Source: Isosphaeraceae bacterium (lineage in GTDB: Bacteria; Planctomycetota; Planctomycetia; Isosphaerales; Isosphaeraceae). From it: DNA of 56,322 bases. The stretch covers positions 1-56,322 of the forward strand of contig JAJPJC010000155.1 of assembly GCA_021324445.1 (NCBI GenBank). The letters run 5' to 3'. The notes beneath the pieces were generated by a model that did not search any database, was not told where the DNA came from, and saw only the letters and a program-made list of their open reading frames with translations. Shown here piece after piece: positions 45,236-52,643 of this stretch. The translations under genes were made by a program, and so were the position numbers. How positions within the stretch are numbered: the first letter of the stretch is position 1; each line of letters opens with the position of its first letter.

Positions 45236-45389
45236 AGCCCGACCTCGACAAATGTTGAGGTAGGGGGTCAGTTTTAGTGTCGTCAGGGGGGTCAGTTTTA
45301 GTGTCGCCTGACAGCCATGCCTGATGCCCGCCGGGATCACCCCTCGCCTGCAGGCGTCAATCGCGCCCCATTCCGCCCGCCAACACGGC

Positions 45390-45773
45390 TCACTCCGCGC
45401 TGGCGAGGTCGCGCATCAGCGCCATCAGGCATCGCCGCACCCTTCTGTCACTGATCCGGTTGAAGGCCTTGGCCATTTCGAGTCCTTCCCGCTCCGACGC
45501 CAGGCCATCAGGCGCGATCCCAGTGCACGCCTCCGTTTCCTCCCCGGCTCCTGGCCCGTTTTCCAGCCCTTCGAAGAAATAGCCGACGGAGACGCCGAGG
45601 GACTTCGACAATTGCTGCAGCCGGCTCGCACTCAAGCCATTGGCGCCCCTCTCGTATTTTTGCACCTGCTGGAACGTGATGCCAAGCCTGCCGGCCACAT
45701 CTTCCTGGCTCAGGCCCAACGCGGTGCGCCGCCCCCGGAGCTGTTTTCCCACATGCACGTCGATCTTATACAT
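45390..45773 (-). CDS. XRE-family transcriptional regulator
   Basis: The 127-residue protein has an N-terminal Cro/C1-type HTH, residues 9-65: [45 protein letters not shown], followed by [13 protein letters not shown], a common family continuation. The C-terminal 50 residues ([28 protein letters not shown]) form helices for dimerisation. It is read divergently from the luxR gene across a short AT-rich region with an imperfect palindrome, so it may repress itself and/or luxR. This type is common in alphaproteobacterial plasmids. Confidence 0.9.
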   Translation of the reverse strand: MYKIDVHVGKQLRGRRTALGLSQEDVAGRLGITFQQVQKYERGANGLSASRLQQLSKSLGVSVGYFFEGLENGPGAGEETEACTGIAPDGLASEREGLEMAKAFNRISDRRVRRCLMALMRDLASAE

Positions 45774-45854
45774 GATTCTTATGTAATTTCTTGTTGACCC
45801 TATGCATCGCGTGTTACATCATGCGGCAAATTGAAAAAAACGTCAATTCAATCA

Positions 45855-45865
45855 ACCTATAGGGT
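45855..45865. promoter_or_regulatory. Imperfect palindrome between the XRE and luxR genes
   Basis: ACCTATAGGGT is almost its own reverse complement. A related half-site, ACCCTAT, occurs at 45795-45801 closer to the XRE gene. The pair lies in the divergent intergenic region and is a plausible operator of the XRE or LuxR protein. No other evidence supports it. Confidence 0.35.
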
Positions 45866-45914
45866 ATGGCGCATTAGGCGCAAACGGTTTTCTTGCACCA
45901 AGGACCTCCCGCAT

Positions 45915-46658
45915 ATGGGCAGCATGATCGATTTTCTCGAATACATCGAAGAAACCAATGCCGCCACCTCCGCCGAAGCCATCTTCACGCATTTCGAGCA
46001 CGCCCTGGCGAAGCTCGGGTTCGATCTGGTGCTGTTCAGCCTCATGACCGACCATGCCTCCATCGGCAGGGAGGCCGGCCATGGTATCATGCGCAACTAT
46101 GCCGAGGACTGGATGAAGTATTATACCGAAAAAGGCTATGCCGAAGTCGATCCGGTCCGCCGGCAGGTCATGCTGACCACGCACCCGTTCCTCTGGGACC
46201 GGTTGAATGCCGGCGGCGCCTACAGCGATGATCAGCGGATCATGATGCACGAGGCTCAGGACGCCGGCCTACGCTGCGGCATCGGCCTGGGCATCCATTG
46301 CCCCGGCCGCGAGATCGCCGGGTTCGGCTTCGCCAGCTCCGACGGGACGGCCGAGATCAACCGGAACGTGCTGAGCCTGGTCAAGGCGATCACCAGCCAG
46401 TTCCATACGGCATACACGGAGTTCGAGCGGAGATTCGGCCAGGGCCGCCCGCCGAAGCCGGTGCATGTCACCGAGATGGAGCGGCAGGTACTGTACCTGA
46501 TGTCGTTGGGCAAGACTAACCCCGAAATCGGCGACATCCTCGGCATCAGCAGCCACACCGTCGGCTATCACGTGAAGAACCTGTTCGAGAAGTTCGATGC
46601 GACATCGAAAACCTATGCCGTGGTCAAGGCGATCCGCTTCGGCATCATCAATCCCTAG
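45915..46658 (+). CDS. LuxR-family quorum-sensing regulator
   Basis: The product has 247 residues from ATG 45915 (MGSMIDFLEYIEETN). The autoinducer-binding domain (about 15-170) has the canonical residues Trp66 and Tyr70 in DWMKYYTEKGY, Asp79-Pro80 in EVDPVRRQV, Trp94 in PFLWD and a conserved Gly region CGIGLGI. The GerE-type HTH spans 185-245: VTEMERQVLYLMSLGKTNPEIGDILGISSHTVGYHVKNLFEKF. The luxI gene lies 109 bases downstream in the same direction, so they are a cognate pair. The upstream in-frame ATG at 45831 gives a basic leader not seen in the family. Confidence 0.92.
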   Translation: MGSMIDFLEYIEETNAATSAEAIFTHFEHALAKLGFDLVLFSLMTDHASIGREAGHGIMRNYAEDWMKYYTEKGYAEVDPVRRQVMLTTHPFLWDRLNAGGAYSDDQRIMMHEAQDAGLRCGIGLGIHCPGREIAGFGFASSDGTAEINRNVLSLVKAITSQFHTAYTEFERRFGQGRPPKPVHVTEMERQVLYLMSLGKTNPEIGDILGISSHTVGYHVKNLFEKFDATSKTYAVVKAIRFGIINP

Positions 46659-46676
46659 CAGACATTAACGTTTGGA

Positions 46677-46692
46677 CTACTCATCCAGGTAG
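46677..46692 (+). promoter_or_regulatory. Candidate lux-box-like inverted repeat upstream of luxI
   Basis: CTACTCATCCAGGTAG fits the loose CT-N12-AG pattern of lux-type boxes (CTAC/GTAG arms) and lies 75 bases before the luxI start. Its position is plausible for LuxR activation. The match is short and unproven. Confidence 0.35.
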
Positions 46693-46767
46693 GAGATTTC
46701 TTCCGCCGTCCCTGCTACGCCGATGCCAGTTACGTTCTCGCATCCACCAGGCTGAAGGGGTCGCTTT

Positions 46768-47439
46768 ATGATCATCGGCTTCACCCAGACGACGGCTCAC
46801 CAGCACGCCGACATCGTCCGCTCCACCCATGCGCTGCGCTACCGGGCTTTCGTGGAGCGCATGGGCTGGCCCGTCCCTCACTGGAAAGGCCTGGAATACG
46901 ATCAGTATGACAATCTCTCGACCGTGTATCTCGTTTGGCGCGATGCGGACGGCATCGTGCGCGGTACCTGCCGCCTGGCTCCTACGGATCGGCCTTACAT
47001 GCTGAGGGATCTGTGGCCCCACATCGTCACGAAGATCCCCCTGCCGCAATCCCCCTCTGTGTTTGAGGCATCCCGGCTGTGCGTCGATCACCTCCTCCCC
47101 GCGGGTCAGCGGCGGCGCATCCTCAGCGAGCTGGTCTGCGCCTATCAGCAGATCGGCCTGCTCAACGAGATCGGCTTCATGGTCGGCGTCATGCCGCCCA
47201 ACATCTGGCAGCATGTCTTCGGCAAGTCCGGCTGGGAAATCGAATTCATCGGCCCGGAAACCGTCCTCGATACCGGCGAAGTCATCGTCGCCGGAAAGAT
47301 GAACCTCTCCCGCGCCATCCTGGAGCGCATCCTGCGGACCACCGGTCTTGAGCAGCCGCCCTTGAGCGTCACACCCGAGCTCACGACCATCGCCGGTGCC
47401 GCGCCGCCCTCCGTAGACCGGCTCAAGGAGACGGCCTGA
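46768..47439 (+). CDS. Acyl-homoserine-lactone synthase, LuxI family
   Basis: The 223-residue enzyme should make an acyl-homoserine lactone from SAM and an acyl-ACP or acyl-CoA. All family invariants occur at the usual numbering: Arg24 and Phe28 in LRYRAF, Trp34, Asp45 and Asp48 in EYDQYD, Arg69, and Glu100/Arg103 in FEASRLCV. The acyl-chain specificity cannot be told. The C-terminus (after 195) is longer than in LuxI and Pro/Ala-rich. It follows luxR, and the next small gene starts at the base after its TGA, so expression is probably linked. Confidence 0.93.
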   Translation: MIIGFTQTTAHQHADIVRSTHALRYRAFVERMGWPVPHWKGLEYDQYDNLSTVYLVWRDADGIVRGTCRLAPTDRPYMLRDLWPHIVTKIPLPQSPSVFEASRLCVDHLLPAGQRRRILSELVCAYQQIGLLNEIGFMVGVMPPNIWQHVFGKSGWEIEFIGPETVLDTGEVIVAGKMNLSRAILERILRTTGLEQPPLSVTPELTTIAGAAPPSVDRLKETA

Positions 47440-47766
47440 ATGAGCGCCCAGGCCGCACGCCAAAGCACCGATACCGGCGCGGAGATTGACAACCTGATCT
47501 GCTGCCTGGAGTTCCTCGCAGGTGAGGCCCTCGCGGCCGACCTCCGCGATGTTCACGCGGTCATCGCCCGCAGCGTCCAGGAGATCACCGCCATGCGGGA
47601 TGCTGCCGCCACGCGCATGTGTCCCGCTCTGCCCTCCACGGACATCCTGCAGGCGTTCAAGCTGCTCGTGCGGTTTTGCCTGATCGGCGACCCGCAGAGC
47701 AAACAGGAGATCGTCCGCCTCCTCGAGTCCATTGACCAGGAGGAGCTGTCGGCCTATGCCTCTTAG
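47440..47766 (+). CDS. Small helical protein downstream of luxI
   Basis: The 108-residue product starts directly after the luxI stop (TGA ATG), so translational coupling is very likely. MSAQAARQSTDTGAEIDNLI leads into a helical body: CCLEFLAGEALAADLRDVHAVIARSVQEI, ILQAFKLLVRFCLIGDP, IVRLLESIDQEEL. No membrane segment, signal peptide or known domain is recognised. Its place suggests a role in, or control by, the quorum circuit. The next open frame overlaps its end. Confidence 0.7.
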   Translation: MSAQAARQSTDTGAEIDNLICCLEFLAGEALAADLRDVHAVIARSVQEITAMRDAAATRMCPALPSTDILQAFKLLVRFCLIGDPQSKQEIVRLLESIDQEELSAYAS

Positions 47767-47941
47767 GGTCTCCTACGCACACATCCTGGAGAAGATCCTG
47801 GGCGAATGGGCGGAGTTTCTCGCGGGGCACTCGCCGGCGCCCAGCGCGTCGGGCCCCTCGCCCGGCTCGCCGGATTCCGAAAAAGCCAACGATCCGGTCA
47901 TTGCGCCGCAGATCGACGACATCGGGGGGATTGCCGCCTAG
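47756..47941 (+). CDS. Very small protein overlapping the previous gene
   Basis: ATG 47756 lies inside the last codons of the preceding gene, an 11-base overlap. The 61-residue product MPLRVSYAHILEKILGEWAE has one amphipathic helix, then a Ser/Pro-rich low-complexity part (HSPAPSASGPSPGSPDSE). It could be the third gene of the luxI operon or a chance frame. Its stop overlaps the stop of the opposing gene at 47938. Confidence 0.4.
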   Translation: MPLRVSYAHILEKILGEWAEFLAGHSPAPSASGPSPGSPDSEKANDPVIAPQIDDIGGIAA

Positions 47942-48177
47942 CGGGCTTCCTGGGCGCGGAGATAGGCGCTCACATAGTCCCGCATGGCATCGGCGATCGT
48001 ATCGCCGAATCCCGCCCGGTCGCGGGTCAGGTCGCACCCGGACAGGATGCACCAGCTATCGCCGTCCCTGGACAGGCTGGCCGCCAGCAGCTTCCCCCGC
48101 TGGGCCTCCGTGAGCACATGCCTCCACTGGCCATATGCCTCCATCGCTTCGGCCGAGTCTCTCACGCGTTGTCCCAT
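47938..48177 (-). CDS. Small hypothetical protein
   Basis: The product has 79 residues from ATG 48177 (MGQRVRDSAEAMEAYGQWRH); ATG 48198 would add seven. It continues as VLTEAQRGKLLAASLSRDGDSWCILSGCDLTRDRAGFGDTIADAMRDYVSAYLRAQ-like sequence with mixed helix/strand character, no signal peptide and no known domain. It is convergent with the luxI group. Plausible codon use supports a real gene. Confidence 0.5.
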   Translation of the reverse strand: MGQRVRDSAEAMEAYGQWRHVLTEAQRGKLLAASLSRDGDSWCILSGCDLTRDRAGFGDTIADAMRDYVSAYLRAQEAR

Positions 48178-48421
48178 GCCACTACCTGCCACATACACAA
48201 TCTAATCCATAAGATTTCTTAAATGATTATTCTGCGCAAGTCCAGTCTGGGTAGTGGGTTAGTCTGAATTCTAACGTGGATAGCATCTTTTTCTTTACGG
48301 CTTCCTTATTTCCTATTAATAGTTTCTCCTTGGATTGAGATAATCGTTTCATGGATGTCATAACCTACTGTATTCCAGTTACGTGCAACTGGCCTTTGCA
48401 CTCTCACCGCACAGCGTACCA

Positions 48422-48718
48422 ATGCGGGGAATAAGTCTAATAGCCAGCACAGACCTTGAATATAATGGTTACGAAGGCCCTGCTACTATATTACAGGTTG
48501 CAATGCTCTTCTGGATTGTTCCCGCTGCCGCAGGATTTGCGATCGTCTTTCTTGTCTGGGGTATGCCCGCCACGATCACAGCAGCCACCTATTTCGTGGT
48601 TTTCCTGCTTGGCTTCTGTTTCGGGCGCACATCGTATATGCTTTCCCTCATCAAATTTGAGGAGCGTCACGAAGAAAGCAATCCGCATTGGCTGATTGAT
48701 CTGCAGGAACCTGATTAG
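48422..48718 (+). CDS. Small membrane protein
   Basis: The product of about 98 residues from ATG 48422 has two clear membrane segments, LQVAMLFWIVPAAAGFAIVF and ATITAATYFVVFLLGFCFG, and a charged C-terminus (KFEERHEESNPHWLIDLQEPD). The DNA here (48200-48720) is clearly richer in A+T than the rest of the window, a sign of separate origin. No family is recognised. An earlier in-frame start at 48383 is possible. Confidence 0.5.
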   Translation: MRGISLIASTDLEYNGYEGPATILQVAMLFWIVPAAAGFAIVFLVWGMPATITAATYFVVFLLGFCFGRTSYMLSLIKFEERHEESNPHWLIDLQEPD

Positions 48719-49434
48719 ACCATGGTCTGCTCCAGTTCCCGGTAAACCGCAGCATGCGCGCGATACCGTCCTCCACGCCGGCTTTTCCCGCAGCCCCGCT
48801 GGGCGTCCCGCCCGCCTGGCGGACGCGTGCTCCTGGGGTCCGCTTCGCTTCCGTCCCTACGGGACCGGCTGCGCCGCCCTCTAGCCCGCTGTACGGTCGC
48901 TCACCGCGACCGGCACGCCCGGCGCTCGGAAGACCTCGGCGCCGTTCATGCCGGATCGCGAATGGTTCGCTGAAGGAAGCGTGATCAGCTTTTGCTCGGC
49001 CCGGTCCCCAAAATGACCAGTGGGGGGACCAGGCCGGCAAAATGTGTTTCGAGCGGTGGCCGCGGCGCGGCGAACGTGTCGAGTCCCCCCTGGCCCCCGG
49101 CGGGGGAACCGCCCTCTCCCCTTCCCGTTCTTATGATTGAAGTCAAGAGGCAGGCACAAAGCCAGCGTGAGCGAAGCTTTCAGCCTCTGCATTAAACGGG
49201 TATGGACCACAGCCAGGGCCGGAGGCAGGGCAAGCAAAACGACGGCCTATCACGCTCTTATACGCGGATTGGATACCGCATGACCGTTTCTTCGTTTGGG
49301 CCTTCCTACCTCTCCCCTCGTGCATCGGTTCCGTCGCGTGTTCAACGAAAGCGGCTATAAACGGGAACCAAGGATTGCCTGAGTTTTGCCCTGCCCCCGG
49401 CACTGACTGCGGCGGTGGATGCCGGAACCGGCAG
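48719..49434. other. Gap before the IS110 element
   Basis: About 715 bases without a supported gene. A strong hairpin, GGTCCCC (49003-49009) and GGGGACC (49024-49030), is present. The minus-strand frames here (e.g. ending VAVSDRTAG at 48881) do not resemble known proteins. Probably remnants of earlier insertions. Confidence 0.4.
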
Positions 49435-50559
49435 CTACGCAGCGATAGTGGCGAGCGATGGTGGCGACACCTCTCTAGCGATCGCCCAGATGAAGCACAC
49501 CATCTCGCGGGCGACAGCGGTGACGATTACGTTGTTATGCTTTCCCCGCTTCGCCAGCAACCGGAAGCGTTGACAGATGCGGAGTTGCGCCTTCCAGGCG
49601 ATCTCCTGGACGGCATCCGACAGCCCGTGCAGCCTGGGGCCTGTACTCCGGTTGCGCGGCGGCAGGCGGTAGGCCCACGCCCCTTCGATGAGCACCCGCC
49701 GCGCCCGCGGGCTGCCTGCTTTGGTGATCGAGCCGCGCGCCACTCGTTCGCCTGAGGAGTGTTCCGAGGGCGAGAGTCCCAGATACGCCACCAGTTTCCC
49801 CGGATGGTCAAAGCGGTTGAAGTCGCCGATCTCGGAAGCGAGGATGACGGCCGCGATCAGGGAGATGCCGCGCATCGCCTGCATGCTGCTAACGATGGAC
49901 GCCAGCGACCAGGACGGCAGCAGCTCCACGATCTGCTGCTCCAGGCGCTTGAGCCTTTCCTGCCCACCGCGAATGCCGCTGAGGTTTTCCTCAATCACGA
50001 CGTAATGCGCCGGGTGCTCGAACTTCTGCTCGCGTATCCATTGCAGGTGGCTTTTGGTCCAGTTTGTCTTGCCCGTATAGATACGCCCCTGCCTGAGCAG
50101 GAACCCCTGGAGCTGCTGCCGATACCGCCGCGTCGATTCCATCGTCGCCGTCCGTGCCCGCACCAGGTCGCGGATCGCCTCGTGCGCTTCGTCGGGCACC
50201 CAGATGGCGGTCATCTCGCCGGCGCGATGCAGCCTGGCCAGGGATCGGGCGTCCCGTCGATCATTCTTGATGCGGTCGCCCTTCTTCCGTGGGACCATGG
50301 AGGGAGCGACGACGATGCAGTCGTGCCCGAGCCCAGCAATTTGCCGCTGGAGCCCATAGCCGCAAGGCCCCGCCTCATAGCAGAACGACAGACGATCGTA
50401 CTTGCCGACAAGCGTCTTGACCAGCTTGCCGACTGCCACTCGATCATTGGCGATCTGGCCGAAATAGCGAACCTCACCATCCCGGCCGTCGTCGGCGATG
50501 GCCACGGCGATTGTCTTTTTGTGCGTGTCTAATCCGATAAATGCGCTAGAATGTGGCAT
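49435..50559 (-). CDS. IS110-family transposase
   Basis: The 374-residue protein starts at ATG 50559 (MPHSSAFIGLDTHKK), preceded by the strong Shine-Dalgarno GGAGGTAAGCC. The N-terminal RuvC-like DEDD domain has Asp11 (GLDTHKK), Glu62 (YEAGPCGYGL), Asp100 and Asp103 (KNDRRDARSLA). The C-terminal Tnp20 domain shows AMRGISLIAAVILASEIGDFNRF, LVAYLGLSPSEHSSG and ARGSITKAGSPRARR, which carries the catalytic Ser. All active-site residues are present, so the element may be active; family members use a bridge RNA from their non-coding end. Exact IS ends could not be found, as IS110 elements lack inverted repeats. Confidence 0.93.
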   Translation of the reverse strand: MPHSSAFIGLDTHKKTIAVAIADDGRDGEVRYFGQIANDRVAVGKLVKTLVGKYDRLSFCYEAGPCGYGLQRQIAGLGHDCIVVAPSMVPRKKGDRIKNDRRDARSLARLHRAGEMTAIWVPDEAHEAIRDLVRARTATMESTRRYRQQLQGFLLRQGRIYTGKTNWTKSHLQWIREQKFEHPAHYVVIEENLSGIRGGQERLKRLEQQIVELLPSWSLASIVSSMQAMRGISLIAAVILASEIGDFNRFDHPGKLVAYLGLSPSEHSSGERVARGSITKAGSPRARRVLIEGAWAYRLPPRNRSTGPRLHGLSDAVQEIAWKAQLRICQRFRLLAKRGKHNNVIVTAVAREMVCFIWAIAREVSPPSLATIAA

Positions 50560-51029
50560 AGGCTTACCTCCTGTGATTGAGTCCCTGCGACAGCCAACCC
50601 GCCGCAACACTCGAAGATGTATCACAGCCGGGGTAAGCCACCCCATGATTCGAGGCCAGCCGGGACGCACGCGGTCAGGGAAGCGGTGGCGGGCTTCGCC
50701 CGCGCTCGTGTTTATCTTGGGGGAGACGCGTCCCCTCTCCCCCAAACCCCCTCTACCCTCTTCTCTGTTCCGGCAGACAAAACCGTCAGAACCCGCCCGC
50801 CTTCCGGCGGTTGAGCCTCATGACTGCAATCATACGGTCTCCCCTCCCCCTCGCAGGGAAGGGGAAGCGGAGGGTGGTCGCGGGGGAAGGATGCGGAGTA
50901 CCTACCGCGTGCGCACGCTATTGCTCTGGCATAGGGTTTTTCGCCATGGCATGTTTTTTCCTCGGAAGCGTCCACCGCGCGGCTGCGCATCATAATTCGC
51001 AGCGATTTACCGGCACAGCGTGAAACAGG
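50560..51029. other. Gap between the IS110 transposase and the pre-parA tract
   Basis: About 470 bases with no supported gene. The left part may belong to the IS110 element, whose non-coding end could hold the bridge RNA. The right part has a short C/T-rich stretch (CTCCCCTCCCCCTCGCAGG near 50850) of the kind seen in short-repeat plasmid sequences. Confidence 0.4.
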
Positions 51030-51540
51030 TGCAACGATAAACCACCTTACCGTTATGACGGTCTATCACTTCACATGTGAACTGGTTTCGTTGTAGAATG
51101 GTACGGCGAGATGCCTTTGTCCCGCTATGCCAGCCTTGCGATACACTGCTGTCCATGTATGCCGTTGCGGCAGTTTGTTGTTTTCACGTTGCAACAGTAT
51201 GACGGTGTACCTTGATTACTGTTTAGCGGTTTCATGTTACAGCGTCATGCTGTTCTCCCTTCTTGCTGTTATACTTGCTTAATAGTACACTGCTGCCACA
51301 TTGTACCGTTATGTCAGTCCTGCGTTATCACATTGCGGTGGTATAGCGGCATACCCTTCTAACTGTATAACATCATCATGTTGCAGCTATTTACCTGCCT
51401 GCCTTTATGGCCGTATAGCGTTATGCTGTTGTCACGGCATCATGTTATAGAGTTATGGCTTTACATCCGTGTACGGGTATAGTAGCTTGCCCGCGTAACT
51501 GTGTAACTGGATAACTGCCGATGCGGCACAACATCCGTGA
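51030..51540. repeat. Non-coding tract with degenerate repeated motifs before parA
   Basis: About 510 bases, clearly lower in G+C than its surroundings, without any open frame of note. Short motifs recur: TATGACGGTnTA at 51054 and 51198; ACCGTTATG at 51049 and 51305; CATCATGTT at 51374 and 51438; AGCGTCATGCTGTT at 51241 and AGCGTTATGCTGTT at 51417. A hairpin, GGTAT-AGCGGC-ATACC, lies at 51340-51355. Its place just before parA fits a partition site or control region. Confidence 0.6.
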
Positions 51541-51570
51541 AGACAGGCGTGCTAAGACACCAGGACGGGA

Positions 51571-52236
51571 ATGAACAGGCGGGCTATGCGGGTCATCTCA
51601 TTCGTGACGCAGAAGGGTGGGGCGGGCAAGACCACGCTCGCCGTCAATTGCGCCGTCGCCGCCGAGAAATCCGGACGAAAGACGCTGATCCTCGACCTCG
51701 ACCCGCAGGGCTCTGCCGAATCCTGGTACCAGGACCGCGAGGCAGATACCCCCAGGCTAGTCAAGATCGAGTCGTGGACACTGCCGGAGGCAATCGCAAA
51801 AGCGCATACCGCAGGCTATGAGCTGGTCATGATCGACACGCCCGGCCGCGACGAGCCTTCCGTCACCGCCGCGATCCGGGCCTCCGACTTCTGCATCATC
51901 CCTTGCCGGCCGACCCCCGTCGACATGAAGGCGACACCGCCCACCGTGGCGACCATCGCCCGTCTGCATAAGGCCGCGGTATTCGTGCTGACGCAGACGC
52001 CGCCCCGCGGCGAGCGTGTACGCGAGGCGGAAGTCGGCCTGGCGATGCTCGGGGTGGTCTGCCCGGTGCGGATCGTCTCCCGGGCGGTTTACCAGGATGC
52101 GCATGGTGTCGGGCTGGGCGTGCTTGAGTTCGACCCGGAAGGGAAGGCGGCGCTGGAAATGACCGAACTGTGGGACTGGCTGGCTAAGAAAATGGAGAAG
52201 ATTGTCTATGAGCCAAAAGAAGCGGACATCGCTTGA
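51571..52236 (+). CDS. parA: ParA-family partition ATPase
   Basis: The 221-residue product (ATG 51571; ATG 51586 also possible) is a small ParA without an N-terminal HTH. The deviant Walker A is FVTQKGGAGKTTLAVN, Walker A' LILDLDPQGSAESWYQDR, and Walker B ELVMIDTPGRDEPS. It should bind DNA non-specifically in the ATP form and move the plasmid partition complex. The partner gene at 52208 overlaps its end. It lies directly behind the repetitive non-coding tract, which could hold the centromere. Confidence 0.9.
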   Translation: MNRRAMRVISFVTQKGGAGKTTLAVNCAVAAEKSGRKTLILDLDPQGSAESWYQDREADTPRLVKIESWTLPEAIAKAHTAGYELVMIDTPGRDEPSVTAAIRASDFCIIPCRPTPVDMKATPPTVATIARLHKAAVFVLTQTPPRGERVREAEVGLAMLGVVCPVRIVSRAVYQDAHGVGLGVLEFDPEGKAALEMTELWDWLAKKMEKIVYEPKEADIA

Positions 52237-52513
52237 CACGATCATTAGCCCGGTCGTCGAGGACCCGTTACCGGTCGCTCAGGCAGCCGCCCCCGCGGCT
52301 CCGAGGCGTCTGGAACCTTCGTCGCCAGCCACCGAAGACGTTGGCATTAAGAAGCATACGGCGTATCTAAAGACGCCTGTCTACGAACAGCTCCGCCGCC
52401 TGGCGTTTGAGGAGCGGCGCAAGATGCATGATTATCTGATCGAGGGTCTGGACAGCGTCTTCCGCGCCCGCGGCCTGCCCGGCGTGGCCGAACTGGAGAA
52501 GGAGAGCAAATGA
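52208..52513 (+). CDS. Probable partition partner/DNA-binding protein
   Basis: The 101-residue product starts at ATG 52208, 29 bases before the parA stop (overlap). The N-terminal half is Pro/Ala-rich and unstructured; the C-terminal half, KKHTAYLKTPVYEQLRRLAF followed by EERRKMHDYLIEGLDSVFRARG, has the strand-helix-helix form of ribbon-helix-helix DNA-binding proteins. Such small proteins act as centromere-binding partners of ParA in plasmids with small ParA types. No ParB HTH is present. The assignment rests on position and predicted form, not on a close family match. Confidence 0.7.
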   Translation: MSQKKRTSLDTIISPVVEDPLPVAQAAAPAAPRRLEPSSPATEDVGIKKHTAYLKTPVYEQLRRLAFEERRKMHDYLIEGLDSVFRARGLPGVAELEKESK

Positions 52514-52643
52514 CGGACGGAATCTTGCCTTGCGCTGTCGAAGCCCCCCCTCTCTTGGCAAGGACAAACCGGCATGACGCCGCAACGCTATACCGGTATG
52601 CGAAGCGCTGGCCTGCCGACCACGGCGGGGAAGAGGGCGCTCC

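Larger units (their letters stand above)
42978..45313 (-). mobile_element. IS21-family insertion sequence
   Basis: The ends are inverted repeats: TGTCAGGCGACACTAATTCT at 42978 and, on the minus strand from 45313, TGTCAGGCGACACTAAAACT, both followed by GACCCCC. At the istA side a 20-base direct repeat of this end is present (45263-45282 and 45287-45306), as for the multiple terminal repeats of IS21. Both istA and istB are intact. No target duplication was found in the flanks (GTCAAG and GCCATG). Confidence 0.88.

Noticed and set aside
42978..45313. Target-site duplication of the IS21 element
   Set aside because: The 6-8 bases on either side (GTCAAG and GCCATG) do not match well enough.
51030..51540. 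CRISPR array
   Set aside because: Motifs recur only as degenerate pieces with unequal spacing; there are no identical repeats with regular spacers and no cas genes.
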